Below, piece after piece: positions 26,686 through 37,382 of a stretch of 64,000 nt of DNA. Source of the stretch: Thermodesulfobacterium geofontis OPF15 (GTDB lineage Bacteria > Desulfobacterota > Thermodesulfobacteria > Thermodesulfobacteriales > Thermodesulfobacteriaceae); assembly GCF_000215975.1 (NCBI RefSeq), contig NC_015682.1, positions 1,364,001 to 1,428,000 on the forward strand. The letters run 5' to 3'. Made by a program: the position numbers and the translations under genes. Every line of letters starts with the position of its first letter. The first letter of the stretch is position 1. Below the pieces are notes generated by a model that did not search any database, had not been told where the DNA came from, and was given only the letters and a program-made list of their open reading frames with translations.

Positions 26686-27153
26686 TTATTCAAAATATAC
26701 ACGAGCCCTTACTCTACCTTGATCTTTAGCTAAAACTTCACTTTTATCTTCATTAAAATATATTACTATAATGTCTCCTTCTACTAAATTTTTATCATGC
26801 CAAACTTTAGGTGTTTCTTCTAGTACTAATTTTTCTTGATTTCTAAAATAAACTGCTTTTCCGGCATAGGCTTTCCATTTTCCTTTTTCTATAATAACCT
26901 TCCCTAAAGCAATAACTTTACTAACTTCTCTTTTACCTTGTTGATTAGTAGTATAATATACATACATTTGATCACACCAAACCTTTAAATCTCCTTTAAC
27001 CCCAAAGACCTTTCCTGTAAATACAACCACTCCCTCACTTTCAAATACTTGCATTTTATCTGAAGTTATATCTATTTCGGAACTATATAAAGTTGGAACT
27101 AACATTAATAAAAGAAAAAAACCTATTATGGATAAAAATTTTAATATTTTCAT
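26686..27153 (-). CDS. lptA: LPS transport periplasmic protein LptA (OstA-like)
   Basis: A 155-residue protein with an N-terminal signal peptide (ILKFLSIIGFFLLLMLV, cleavage expected near residue 25). An OstA/LptA beta-jellyroll follows: ITSDKMQVFESEGVVVFTGKV, GDLKVWCDQMYVYY, VIALGKVIIEKG. It bridges the periplasm for LPS transport. It is the first gene of the long minus-strand operon, with a candidate promoter at 27182-27209. Confidence 0.9.
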   Translation of the reverse strand: MKILKFLSIIGFFLLLMLVPTLYSSEIDITSDKMQVFESEGVVVFTGKVFGVKGDLKVWCDQMYVYYTTNQQGKREVSKVIALGKVIIEKGKWKAYAGKAVYFRNQEKLVLEETPKVWHDKNLVEGDIIVIYFNEDKSEVLAKDQGRVRARVYFE

Positions 27154-27181
27154 AGTGGCTTTTTCTCTTTAATTTAATTTT

Positions 27182-27209
27182 AATATAATCCATATTTTGG
27201 TTTAAACAA
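27182..27209 (-). promoter_or_regulatory. candidate sigma-70 promoter for the lptA-lptB-rpoN operon
   Basis: On the minus strand: TTGTTT, 16-base spacer, TATATT. The -10 is good and the -35 is partial. It lies 29 bases upstream of the lptA start and beyond the groEL terminator. Confidence 0.45.
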
Positions 27210-27286
27210 GCTGAAATTAATGAAAGATCAAGAAAATATTGATAAATTATTGATTTTAGATTAGTGGATTTTTTTGAATTAAAAAT

Positions 27287-27317
27287 AAAAAAGGGGGCTT
27301 TAAAAAGCCCCCTTTTT
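27287..27317 (-). terminator. rho-independent terminator of groESL
   Basis: A G/C-rich inverted repeat (AAGGGGGCTT / AAGCCCCCTT) with a 3-4 base loop and A/T flanks. Read on the minus strand it ends in a T-rich tract. It starts 11 bases past the groEL stop. Confidence 0.92.
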
Positions 27318-27328
27318 ATTTTAGTTCT

Positions 27329-28972
<1,644 letters not shown>

Positions 28973-28978
28973 TTATTT

Positions 28979-29269
28979 TTATTCTTCAATAATAGCTAAA
29001 ACATCATCTTCTCTCATAATTAAATATTCTTCGCCTTTTATTTTAATTTCAGTTCCAGCATATTTACTGAAAAGAATTTTATCTCCTTCTTTAACAGTTA
29101 GAGGTTGTCTTTGACCATTCTCTAACAATCTACCATCTCCAACAGCTATAACTTTACCCATGATCGGTTTTTCTTTAGCTGTGTCTGGGATAATGATCCC
29201 TGATTCTGTTCTTTGTTCCTCTTCAATGCGTTGAACTAAAATACGATCATGCAAAGGTCTGATCTTCAT
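28979..29269 (-). CDS. groES: co-chaperonin GroES
   Basis: The 96-residue lid of GroEL. It starts [18 protein letters not shown], carries the mobile loop [15 protein letters not shown] and ends in the conserved [26 protein letters not shown] region gives a strong ribosome site. The 91 bases upstream show neither a CIRCE inverted repeat nor a convincing heat-shock sigma promoter. Confidence 0.98.
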   Translation of the reverse strand: MKIRPLHDRILVQRIEEEQRTESGIIIPDTAKEKPIMGKVIAVGDGRLLENGQRQPLTVKEGDKILFSKYAGTEIKIKGEEYLIMREDDVLAIIEE

Positions 29270-29360
29270 ACCTCCACCTCCCTTTGATATTAATTTTTAG
29301 TAAATTTTATGTTTAGCTGAAAAAATAATCATTTCTTTTTAAAAGACAAGGGGAGAGAAT

Positions 29361-30911
29361 TTAATTTTTTAAAAATTGAAAAATTTTGTTTAACAGATCT
29401 TCTAGAGAATCTGATGTATTGAGGACTAATAAAGGAGAACAATCTTCTGGAAATATAAATTTTTGTTTTTGTGAAAGATAAATGTCCCAAAGTACATCAG
29501 AATAAGTATTTTCTAAGAGTCTTTTGGAAATTCTTTCTTTAATTACTTCATCTTCAGCAGTACATAATATCCAATAAACCTTTGCTTTTACTTTTTTTAA
29601 TTTCTCTTTTAATAAATCTCTAAATTTTTTTTCTCTAAAAGTAGCATCTATAATTACGTCTCTACCATAAGATAATTCTTCTATAGCCATATCTATCATT
29701 TTTTCATAAGTATTAAGAGTTATCTCTGGAGAGTAAATACCTTTTTCAAATTGAGCATAGTAGTGTTTACTTGGATCAAGTTTTAATAAATTCTTTCTAA
29801 TTATATCAGAGGCTAAATAAACAGCTGGCAATTTTTTTAAAAGATTTTGGGAAAGAAAAGTTTTTCCAGTTCCAGAAAGTCCGAAAAAAATAATTATCTT
29901 AGGAATACCTCCTGCATAGTAATAGGCAAGATCAAAATATTTGCGTGCAAAATCAAGGGCTTCTTTCTTTTCCTCTTCAGAGATTTCAGGAGATGCATAA
30001 GTAAAACAACCTATTTTCCCTCTTACATATGCTCTATAACATTTATAAAAATCCAATAACTTATAAATATCTTCATCCTTACTTTTTTCGACATAATTTT
30101 TAATAAAATAATCTGAAAGATCTTTATATCTATGATAATCTAAATCCATTGCTAAAAATGCAATATCACAACATACATCTCCACATCTAAATCTTTCATT
30201 AAATTCGATGCAATCAAATATATAAACTTTTTTTAAATCATCAAAACAGATATTAGCTGAATAAAGATCTCCATGGCCATCTCTTATAAATCCCTCTTTT
30301 ATTCTTTTTTCAAAAAGTTTTTTATTTTGTTCAATAAAGCTATTATTATAATTAACAATATGAGTATATTTTTCTTCTGTTAAAGCAACATTTATAAAAT
30401 TTTTTGTTTGTTCAAAATTTTCATTAGTGTTATAAAATATAGTTTCTATACTTCCATAAGAATTAACTTTTTCTCCTGTTTCTGCAGATTTATAAAAGGG
30501 AACCAAGGTATTTACGATTAAATCTATATGCTTTTCTGTGATTTCTCCCTTTTTAAGAAGTCCCTTCATCATGCCATTTTCAGGAAGCCTTTTCATTTTA
30601 ACAGCATATTCAACTACTTTCCCACTTCCTTCAAATTGAAACTTTCCATTTTTCTCAGTTACAGGGACCACACCTAAATAAATTTCAGGAGAAAGCCTTC
30701 TATTAAGTTCTACTTCTCTTTCGCAAAAATATTTCCTCTTTTCTAAAGTAGTAAAATCAAGAAAACCAAAATTGACAGGTTTTTTAATTTTATAAACTAA
30801 ATAATCTGTTATAAAAACATAAGAAATGTGAGTTTGAATTACCTTAAGTTGAGAGGCTTTAAAGGGAAAAGACTCTAAATTTATAAGTTTATCCCATAGA
30901 AAGTGGCTCAT
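29361..30911 (-). CDS. fusion of an aminoglycoside-phosphotransferase-like kinase and a P-loop kinase
   Basis: A 516-residue protein of two modules. Residues about 1-330 resemble APH-type kinases: YLVYKIKKPVNFGFLDF lysine segment, catalytic HGDLYSANICFDD and metal-binding IFDCIEFN. Residues about 335-516 are a small P-loop kinase: IIFFGLSGTGKTFLSQNLL, LASDIIRK, DVIIDATFREKKFRD, similar to gluconokinase or zeta-toxin-like folds. Such bifunctional proteins are known in many bacteria, but their substrate is unsettled. The gene is upstream of groES on the same strand with a 91-base gap. It is divergent from the SPFH gene. Confidence 0.85.
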   Translation of the reverse strand: MSHFLWDKLINLESFPFKASQLKVIQTHISYVFITDYLVYKIKKPVNFGFLDFTTLEKRKYFCEREVELNRRLSPEIYLGVVPVTEKNGKFQFEGSGKVVEYAVKMKRLPENGMMKGLLKKGEITEKHIDLIVNTLVPFYKSAETGEKVNSYGSIETIFYNTNENFEQTKNFINVALTEEKYTHIVNYNNSFIEQNKKLFEKRIKEGFIRDGHGDLYSANICFDDLKKVYIFDCIEFNERFRCGDVCCDIAFLAMDLDYHRYKDLSDYFIKNYVEKSKDEDIYKLLDFYKCYRAYVRGKIGCFTYASPEISEEEKKEALDFARKYFDLAYYYAGGIPKIIIFFGLSGTGKTFLSQNLLKKLPAVYLASDIIRKNLLKLDPSKHYYAQFEKGIYSPEITLNTYEKMIDMAIEELSYGRDVIIDATFREKKFRDLLKEKLKKVKAKVYWILCTAEDEVIKERISKRLLENTYSDVLWDIYLSQKQKFIFPEDCSPLLVLNTSDSLEDLLNKIFQFLKN

Positions 30912-30941
30912 TTGTTATAAAATTATAACCTGTTTTTTGCC

Positions 30942-30970
30942 TTGACCAATACTTTATTCATAATTAAAAT
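30942..30970 (+). promoter_or_regulatory. sigma-70 promoter for the SPFH/slipin gene
   Basis: TTGACC, 17-base spacer, TAAAAT, about 28 bases before the start codon at 30999. The TTG at 30942 is the -35, not a start codon. Confidence 0.75.
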
Positions 30971-30998
30971 AATTTTAAAAATTTGCTGGAGGAAAAAG

Positions 30999-31745
30999 AT
31001 GAGTTTAGTACTGCTTTTTTTAGTAATCATTTTAATTTTATTTTTACAGGCTTCTATTAAAGTAATAAACGAATACGAAAGAGCTGTAGTTTTAAGATTA
31101 GGAAAATTTTTAGCAGTAAAAGGACCTGGGTTAATTATATTAATCCCAGTAATTGATAAAATGAGAAAGCTTGATTTAAGAATAGTAACCTTAGATGTGC
31201 CTCCTCAAGAAGTTATTACCAGAGATAATGTATCTATTAGAGTTAGTGCAGTAGTATATTTTAGGGTTTTAGATCCAGAAAAAGCTTTTTTACAAGTTGA
31301 AGATTATCACTATGCTACCAGTCAATTAGCCCAAACTACTCTCAGAAGCATATGTGGACAGGCTGAATTGGATGAAATTTTAGCAGAACGAGAAAAATTG
31401 AACATGAAAATACAAGAAATATTGGATGCAGATACAGAACCTTGGGGGGTAAAAGTATCAAAAGTTGAAATAAAAGAAATTGACCTTCCTGAAGAAATGA
31501 AAAGAGCTATGGCAAAACAAGCTGAAGCAGAAAGGGAGAGAAGAGCTAAAATTATTAATGCTGAAGGAGAACTTCAAGCAGCAAAAACACTTCTTGAAGC
31601 TGCTCAAATTATGGCACAAAATCCCATAACTCTTCAATTAAGATATTTGCAAACTTTAACAGAAATTTCTACAGAAAAAAATTCTACTATATTGTTCCCC
31701 TTACCTTTAGAAATACTTAGAGCTTTATCAGGGGCTTCTAAGTGA
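30999..31745 (+). CDS. SPFH/Band 7 protein (slipin / stomatin-like)
   Basis: A 248-residue membrane-organising protein. It has one N-terminal hydrophobic helix (about residues 2-18), then the Band 7 domain: [57 protein letters not shown], ending in the Ala/Glu-rich coiled coil [22 protein letters not shown] start at ATG 30999 because a GGAGG site lies at 30988-30992 and the promoter fits; a longer TTG start would include the -35. A NfeD partner is usual but is not adjacent. Confidence 0.9.
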   Translation: MSLVLLFLVIILILFLQASIKVINEYERAVVLRLGKFLAVKGPGLIILIPVIDKMRKLDLRIVTLDVPPQEVITRDNVSIRVSAVVYFRVLDPEKAFLQVEDYHYATSQLAQTTLRSICGQAELDEILAEREKLNMKIQEILDADTEPWGVKVSKVEIKEIDLPEEMKRAMAKQAEAERERRAKIINAEGELQAAKTLLEAAQIMAQNPITLQLRYLQTLTEISTEKNSTILFPLPLEILRALSGASK

Positions 31746-31811
31746 TTTTTAAAAAATTTTTAGATTAAGAGAAATTTTTCACAAATTGGCAATAATTTTT
31801 TTTTATTTAAT

Positions 31812-31817
31812 TATAAT
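31812..31817 (+). promoter_or_regulatory. possible -10 element before the DUF465 gene
   Basis: TATAAT in an AT-rich leader. The nearest -35-like TTGGCA (31786-31791) is 20 bases away, too far for a standard promoter, so this is tentative. Confidence 0.3.
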
Positions 31818-31857
31818 TATAGTTAAAAATAGAAAAATCTTATGAAGGAGGATTTTA

Positions 31858-32082
31858 ATGGATAAAGAGTTAATTAGAAAGTTCAGTAAAAAATATGAAG
31901 ATATAAGGGATTTATTTGAAAAACATCAAGTATTAGAAAATGAGGTAGCTCAAATATCTCAAAAAAATTATTTAACACCTGAAGAAGAATTAAAAGTTAA
32001 ACAATTAAAAAGGGAAAAACTCTATATAAAAGAGCAAATTTATAAGTTAATTAAAAAATACGAAGGAATAGAGATAGATTAA
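31858..32082 (+). CDS. small coiled-coil protein, DUF465 (YdcH-like)
   Basis: A 74-residue, highly charged, helical protein of DUF465 type: FEKHQVLENEVAQISQKNYLTPEEELKVKQLKREKL followed by a Lys-rich helix. The family folds as a helical hairpin and has no known function. A GAAGGAGG ribosome site at 31842-31849 supports the ATG. It stands between the SPFH gene and ilvB. Confidence 0.8.
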   Translation: MDKELIRKFSKKYEDIRDLFEKHQVLENEVAQISQKNYLTPEEELKVKQLKREKLYIKEQIYKLIKKYEGIEID

Positions 32083-32143
32083 AGTTCCAAACTTTTAAAT
32101 TTAAAAAAAGTTTAAAATTCCAAAAATAAGGAGGGGTTTAAAA

Positions 32144-33847
32144 TTGGGTAAAATAATGACAGGAGCTCAAATGGTAATTGAAGCTTTAAAAAGAGAAAAG
32201 GTAGAAGTGATCTTTGGATATCCTGGTGGAGCAGTAATTGATATTTATGATGAACTTTATAAAACACCTGAAATAAAACATGTTCTTGTAAGACATGAAC
32301 AAGGAGCTACCCATGCTGCTGACGGATACGCTAGATCTACTGGCAAAGTAGGAGTTGTTTTAGTTACTTCTGGACCAGGATCAACAAACACTGTAACTGG
32401 TATAGCTACAGCCTATATGGATTCAATTCCTATAGTAGTGTTTACTGGACAGGTACCTACAAAACTTATTGGAAATGATGCTTTCCAAGAAGTTGATACT
32501 ACGGGAATAACAAGACCTATTACTAAACATAATTTTTTAGTTAAAAGAATTGAAGATTTACCAAGAATTTTAAAGGCTGCTTTCTATATTGCAAGTACTG
32601 GAAGACCTGGACCTGTAGTTGTTGATTTGCCTAAGGATATTCAACAAGCCAAGGGAGAATTTGATTATCCAGAAGAAATAAATTTAAGAAGCTATAATCC
32701 TGTTTATGATCCACATATTAAACAAGTAGAAAAAGCATATTCCCTTCTTGAACAGGCTGAAAGACCAGTTTTGCTTCTTGGAGGTGGTGTTATCTCTTCT
32801 GGTGCTTCTAATGAGGCAATTAGATTAGCAGAAACTTTAAATCTCCCTGTTACTATGACTCTTATGGGATTAGGTTCATTTCCTGGTGATCATGAACAAT
32901 CCCTTGGAATGCTTGGTATGCATGGTACTTATTATGCTAATATGGCTGTAGCTAATTGTGATGTTTTATTGGCTGTTGGAGCAAGATTTGATGATCGTGT
33001 AACAGGTAAAGTAGATGCTTTTGCTCCCGGAGCTAAAATTATCCATATTGATATAGATCCTGCTTCTATTCAAAAAAATGTTAAAGTCCATGTACCTATA
33101 GTTGGTGACTGTAAAAGAGCATTAACATGTCTTTTAAATATTATAAAAAACGCTGGTAAACCTAAAAAATATTGGAAAGAAAGATTTAAAGATTGGTGGG
33201 AACAAATTGAGATATGGAAAAAAAGATATCCTTTATCTTATAAAAATGATCCTAATTATATAAAACCTCAATTTGTAATAGAAAAACTCTATGAATTAAC
33301 AAAAGGTGAAGCAATTATTGCTACCGAAGTTGGACAAAATCAGATGTGGACTGCTCAATATTATAAATTTAAATATCCAAGAACTCTTATCACCTCTGGT
33401 GGTTTAGGAACCATGGGATTTGGATTCCCAGCAGCAATTGGAGCTAAAATGGGAAATCCTGATAAATTAGTAATAGATATTGCAGGAGATGGGTCTATTC
33501 AGATGAATATTCAAGAATTAGCAACTGCTATGGAACAAAGATTACCTATTAAGATAATTATTCTCAATAATGGATATTTGGGAATGGTAAGACAATGGCA
33601 AGAATTGTTTTACGGAAAAAGATATTCCCATGTAAAATTTCATGTATTACCAGATTTTGTTAAATTAGCTGAGGCTTATGGAGCAGTGGGAATGAAAATA
33701 ACTAAACCACAAGAAGTTGAACCAGCTCTAAAAAAAATTTTAAATATGGATACTTTAGCAATATTAGATGTTCACATTGCTCCAGAAGAAGATGTTTTCC
33801 CTATGGTTCCTGCAGGAAAAGCAACCACTGAAATGATCTTAGTATAG
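32144..33847 (+). CDS. ilvB: acetolactate synthase, large subunit
   Basis: Catalytic subunit of acetohydroxyacid synthase, first shared step of valine, leucine and isoleucine synthesis. 567 residues with the three ThDP-enzyme domains: [27 protein letters not shown] (catalytic Glu), [12 protein letters not shown], the FAD region, and the ThDP motif [15 protein letters not shown]...[12 protein letters not shown]. The start is TTG at 32144, since GGAGGGG at 32131-32137 is spaced for it; ATG 32156 would be 18 bases away. No leader peptide or T-box is evident. ilvN follows after 21 bases. Confidence 0.97.
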   Translation: MGKIMTGAQMVIEALKREKVEVIFGYPGGAVIDIYDELYKTPEIKHVLVRHEQGATHAADGYARSTGKVGVVLVTSGPGSTNTVTGIATAYMDSIPIVVFTGQVPTKLIGNDAFQEVDTTGITRPITKHNFLVKRIEDLPRILKAAFYIASTGRPGPVVVDLPKDIQQAKGEFDYPEEINLRSYNPVYDPHIKQVEKAYSLLEQAERPVLLLGGGVISSGASNEAIRLAETLNLPVTMTLMGLGSFPGDHEQSLGMLGMHGTYYANMAVANCDVLLAVGARFDDRVTGKVDAFAPGAKIIHIDIDPASIQKNVKVHVPIVGDCKRALTCLLNIIKNAGKPKKYWKERFKDWWEQIEIWKKRYPLSYKNDPNYIKPQFVIEKLYELTKGEAIIATEVGQNQMWTAQYYKFKYPRTLITSGGLGTMGFGFPAAIGAKMGNPDKLVIDIAGDGSIQMNIQELATAMEQRLPIKIIILNNGYLGMVRQWQELFYGKRYSHVKFHVLPDFVKLAEAYGAVGMKITKPQEVEPALKKILNMDTLAILDVHIAPEEDVFPMVPAGKATTEMILV

Positions 33848-33868
33848 ATATAAGAGGAGGTAAAAAGC

Positions 33869-34366
33869 ATGGAAGAAAAAAGACATACTCTTTCAGTTTT
33901 AGTAGAAAATACTCCAGGTGCTTTGGCAAGGATTGCTGGTCTTTTTAGTGGAAGAGGGTTTAATATTGATAGTCTTTGTGTTGCTGAAACATTAGATCCC
34001 ACCCTTTCTCATTTAACTTTAGTAACCCATGGAGATGAATTTATTATTGAACAAATTATAAAACAATTAAGAAGACTTATAGATGTATATAAAGTAGTAA
34101 ATGTTACAGAAGAAAAAGACTATGTAGAAAGAGAAATGGCCTTAATAAAAGTAAGGGCAGAAAAAGATTATAGAGAAGAAATTTTTAGAATATGTGAAAT
34201 TTTTAGATGTAAAATCGTAGATGTAAGTCCACGAAGCTATATAATTGAAGTCACAGGGGATAGGGAAAAACTCCAAGCAGTAATAGAACTTTTAAAACCA
34301 ATAGGAATTAAAGAAATTGCAAGAACTGGGATCATAGCTATGAGAAGAGAAAAGAAAAGTTCATAA
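33869..34366 (+). CDS. ilvN: acetolactate synthase, small (regulatory) subunit
   Basis: The 165-residue regulatory subunit that activates IlvB and carries valine feedback. The N-terminal ACT domain reads HTLSVLVENTPGALARIAGLFSGRGFNIDSL, and the C-terminal domain has the EREMALIKV and FRCKIVDVSPRSYIIEVTGD segments. A strong AGAGGAGG site precedes ATG 33869. It ends the ilvB-ilvN pair. Confidence 0.96.
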   Translation: MEEKRHTLSVLVENTPGALARIAGLFSGRGFNIDSLCVAETLDPTLSHLTLVTHGDEFIIEQIIKQLRRLIDVYKVVNVTEEKDYVEREMALIKVRAEKDYREEIFRICEIFRCKIVDVSPRSYIIEVTGDREKLQAVIELLKPIGIKEIARTGIIAMRREKKSS

Positions 34367-34388
34367 ATTTTTTTTCTTAATTTTCATC

Positions 34389-34416
34389 TTGATTTTTCCC
34401 TTTAACAAGTTATAAA
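34389..34416 (+). promoter_or_regulatory. candidate promoter for transketolase and the tat genes
   Basis: TTGATT, 16-base spacer, TATAAA, 39 bases before the transketolase ATG. Reasonable but not perfect elements. Confidence 0.5.
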
Positions 34417-34455
34417 TGTCTTTTAACTTTTCTAAATCAAAAGGGGAGGATTTTT

Positions 34456-36402
34456 ATGATAAGATTAGATATTAATAAAGAGGATCTATCAAAAGAAGAA
34501 TTACAAGCTTTGGAAGATGCTTTTAAAAGGTGTGCAAGAAGAATTATATTAGCTACTACTTTAGCAGGTAGTGGACATCCAGGTGGTTCTCTTTCATCTT
34601 TAAGTATGCTTTTAGTTATATATGGGATTGCAAAAGTTGATCCTAAAAATCCAAGAGCTGAAAATAGAGATAGAATCGTTATAAGTCATGGACATATCAG
34701 TCCAGGAGTGTATAGTGTTCTTTGTGAATATGGTTTTTTCCCTGAAGAGCCTTTTTTAATGGAATTTAGAAGGGCTGGATCTGCTTTTGCTGGACATGTA
34801 GAACAGGCAGTTCCTGGAGTAGAGTGGAATACCGGAAACTTAGGGCAAGGACTTTCAGCTGCCTGTGGAATGGCTAAAGCTATTAAATTAAAAGGGCTTA
34901 ATAATAAAGTTTTTTGTTTGATGGGAGATGGTGAGCAACAAAAAGGGCAGGTTATTGAAGCAAGACGTTGGGCTGTAAAATTTGGATTAGATAATTTGAT
35001 TGTTTTAATTGATTATAACAAACTTCAAATTGGCGGTGATATATCAAAAGTAATGCCCCAAAAAATTAAGGAAGAAATATTGGCAACTGCTTGGAATGTA
35101 ATAGAAATAGATGGACATAATTATTCTGAAATATTTAAAGCTTTGAAAAAAGTATTAAATAAAGAGGTAGAGAGCCCCGAAAATCCAACTGCTATTTTAG
35201 CTCATACTACAATGGGAAAAGGTATTTCCTTTATGGAAAACGATCCAAAATGGCATGGAATGGCTCTTCCAGAAGATTTGGCAAAAAAAGCTTTAGAAGA
35301 ATTAGGATTTGACCCTAAGGAATTAGATATTCTTAAAGAAAAAAGAAAAAATTGGATAATTTCTTTTCCTCATCAACCACATGATCCTCTTCCAGTTAAA
35401 ATAGAAATTCCAGAACCAACTATCTATTCTTCTGAAACTAAAACTGATTGTAGAAGTGCATACGGAAATGCACTTGCAAAGTTAGCAGAAAAAAACAATC
35501 TTCCTGGCAAACCTCCCAAAATTTTAGGACTAACCTGTGATTTAGAAAGCTCTGTAAAAATGGGAGGATTTAAAAAAATTTCTCCTTCAGCTTTCTTTGA
35601 ATCTGGCATTCAAGAACATCATACTGCTTCGGTATCTGGAGCTCTTTCTAAAGAGGGATTTTTAGTATTTTTCTCAACCTTTGGTGTCTTCGCAATTGAT
35701 GAAGTTTATAATCAAATGAGATTGAATTCTCTTAATAAAACTGCTTTGAAGGTTGTATCTACACATTTAGGAGCTGATGTAGGAGAAGACGGTCCTACTC
35801 ATCAATGCATAGATTATTTAGGAATTTTATTTAATCTTCCAGATTTTGAAATATATATACCTGCAGATCCTAATCAAACAGATCATATAATAAGATTTAT
35901 TGCTAAAAGACCTGGGAATATTTTTGTTGGTATGGGAAGATCAAAAGTTCCTATTATAACTAAAGAAGATAATACACCTTATTTTGATGAAAATTATAAG
36001 TTTGTTCCAGGAAAAGCTGATTGGATAAGGAAAGGAAATAAAGGCGTAATCATTACTTATGGAACTATGTGTCATTATGCTCTTTCTGCTTGGGAAATTC
36101 TTAAAAACAAGGGTATTGAAGTTTCATTACTGAATGTAGCCTCCATAAAACCTTTCCCTGAAGATGACCTTTTAGAAGCTTCAAAATTTAAAAATATAGT
36201 AGTAGTAGAGGATCATTATGTAGAAACTGGTTTAGGAAATAAAATAGCTTCCTTTTTTGCCTTAAAAGAAAAATTTGTTAAACTTAAACTTTTAGGTTTA
36301 AAAGGTCCTCTTTCTTCTGGAAGCCCAAAGGAGCTATTTAAATTATCTGGTCTAAATCCTGAAAATATAGCTAAAACTATGGAAGAATTAATAAATGCAT
36401 GA
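34456..36402 (+). CDS. tkt: transketolase
   Basis: A 648-residue full-length transketolase of the non-oxidative pentose phosphate pathway. The N-terminal ThDP domain has SGHPGGSLSSL, the metal site MGDGEQQKGQVIEARRWA and NKLQIGG. The pyrimidine domain has ESGIQEHHTASVSGAL with the catalytic Glu, then GEDGPTHQCIDYLG, and a C-terminal domain follows. A GGGGAGGA site precedes the ATG. The last codons overlap tatC by 8 bases. A GAPDH/E4PDH-type pair sits elsewhere in the window and would act on neighbouring metabolites. Confidence 0.95.
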   Translation: MIRLDINKEDLSKEELQALEDAFKRCARRIILATTLAGSGHPGGSLSSLSMLLVIYGIAKVDPKNPRAENRDRIVISHGHISPGVYSVLCEYGFFPEEPFLMEFRRAGSAFAGHVEQAVPGVEWNTGNLGQGLSAACGMAKAIKLKGLNNKVFCLMGDGEQQKGQVIEARRWAVKFGLDNLIVLIDYNKLQIGGDISKVMPQKIKEEILATAWNVIEIDGHNYSEIFKALKKVLNKEVESPENPTAILAHTTMGKGISFMENDPKWHGMALPEDLAKKALEELGFDPKELDILKEKRKNWIISFPHQPHDPLPVKIEIPEPTIYSSETKTDCRSAYGNALAKLAEKNNLPGKPPKILGLTCDLESSVKMGGFKKISPSAFFESGIQEHHTASVSGALSKEGFLVFFSTFGVFAIDEVYNQMRLNSLNKTALKVVSTHLGADVGEDGPTHQCIDYLGILFNLPDFEIYIPADPNQTDHIIRFIAKRPGNIFVGMGRSKVPIITKEDNTPYFDENYKFVPGKADWIRKGNKGVIITYGTMCHYALSAWEILKNKGIEVSLLNVASIKPFPEDDLLEASKFKNIVVVEDHYVETGLGNKIASFFALKEKFVKLKLLGLKGPLSSGSPKELFKLSGLNPENIAKTMEELINA

Positions 36403-37141
36403 AAAAATAGAAGAAGAGAAAAAACAAACACTTATAGACCACCTTATTGAATTAAGAGGTTGTTTAATTAAATCTTTTATTGGTTGGGTAATAGGTGCGA
36501 TTGTTTCTTATCTTTTTGCAGAACATATAATTAATTTTTTATTATTTCCTTTATATAAAGTTATTTCTCCTCAGTCTAAGGTTTTTTTTAGAATTTTTCC
36601 AGAAGTATTTGTGGTTTATATAAAATTATCTATCATCGTAGGATTTATAATTTCAAGCCCCTACATTTTTTATCAAGTATGGCTATTTGTAGCTCCTGGC
36701 CTTTATCCCCATGAAAAAAAATGGGTAAAAAGCGTTGTCTTTTTAACTTGTTTTTCCTTTTTAATAGGAGATTTATTAGCTTATTATATTTTTCTTCCAG
36801 CTATTTTAAAATTTTTATATTCTTTTGGAGAAAAATTTCTTGTTTTCAAACCCTTTTTAAATGAATATATATCTTTTGTTTTGAAAATTTTTATTATTTT
36901 TGGAGTACTTTTCCAAATTCCTTCTTTTTTATTTCTTCTTTCCAAATTAGATTTAGTTACCTCTGAACAATTAAGAAATTTTAGACCCTATGCTATTATT
37001 CTATCTTTTTTTATTTCTGCTATTTTAACCTCAGGTTTTGATCCTTTAAATCAAATTCTTTTAGCTATCCCCTTGACACTTCTTTATGAGGTAGGTATAC
37101 TTTTAGTAAGATTAGGAGAATTCAAAAAAAAGGGAGGTTAA
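36395..37141 (+). CDS. tatC: Sec-independent protein translocase TatC
   Basis: The 248-residue receptor subunit of the Tat pathway for folded, often cofactor-bearing proteins. It has six membrane helices and the family marks LIDHLIELRGCLIK near the N-terminus, FPEVFVVYIKLSIIVG and FVAPGLYPHEKKW. It starts in an 8-base overlap with tkt and is followed at once by tatA. Confidence 0.96.
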   Translation: MHEKIEEEKKQTLIDHLIELRGCLIKSFIGWVIGAIVSYLFAEHIINFLLFPLYKVISPQSKVFFRIFPEVFVVYIKLSIIVGFIISSPYIFYQVWLFVAPGLYPHEKKWVKSVVFLTCFSFLIGDLLAYYIFLPAILKFLYSFGEKFLVFKPFLNEYISFVLKIFIIFGVLFQIPSFLFLLSKLDLVTSEQLRNFRPYAIILSFFISAILTSGFDPLNQILLAIPLTLLYEVGILLVRLGEFKKKGG

Positions 37142-37142
37142 T

Positions 37143-37376
37143 ATGTTTCCAAGTTTAGGAAGTCAGGAACTGTTTATCATTCTTTTTTTGGCTCTTTTAA
37201 TTTTCGGTGCAAAAAGGCTACCTGAAGTTGGTGCTGGTTTGGGAAAAGGTATACGTTCTTTTAAAGAGGCTTTAAAAAGTGCAGATGTAAAAGAAGACCT
37301 TGAAAAATTAGAAAATAAAAAAACAGAAACCACATCTCCTTCTTCAGTTGAAAAAAGTTCTTCTAAAGAAGCTTAG
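37143..37376 (+). CDS. tatA: Sec-independent protein translocase TatA/TatE-type
   Basis: The 77-residue pore subunit. One N-terminal membrane helix with LGSQELFIILFLALLIFGAKRLPEVG leads to the amphipathic helix GKGIRSFKEALK and a charged tail. One base separates it from tatC. No tatB is present here; TatA-TatC two-part systems are common. Confidence 0.95.
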   Translation: MFPSLGSQELFIILFLALLIFGAKRLPEVGAGLGKGIRSFKEALKSADVKEDLEKLENKKTETTSPSSVEKSSSKEA

Positions 37377-37382
37377 TTTTAA

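Noticed and set aside
29270-29360. CIRCE operator or heat-shock sigma promoter before groES
   Set aside because: No TTAGCACTC/GAGTGCTAA repeat and no CTTGAAA/CCCCAT pair could be found.
30942-30998. TTG start giving a 19-residue longer SPFH protein
   Set aside because: That TTG is part of a TTGACC-N17-TAAAAT promoter; ATG 30999 has its own GGAGG site.
32083-32143. leader peptide, T-box or riboswitch before ilvB
   Set aside because: Only 61 bases of AT-rich sequence without a run of branched-chain codons or a stable fold.
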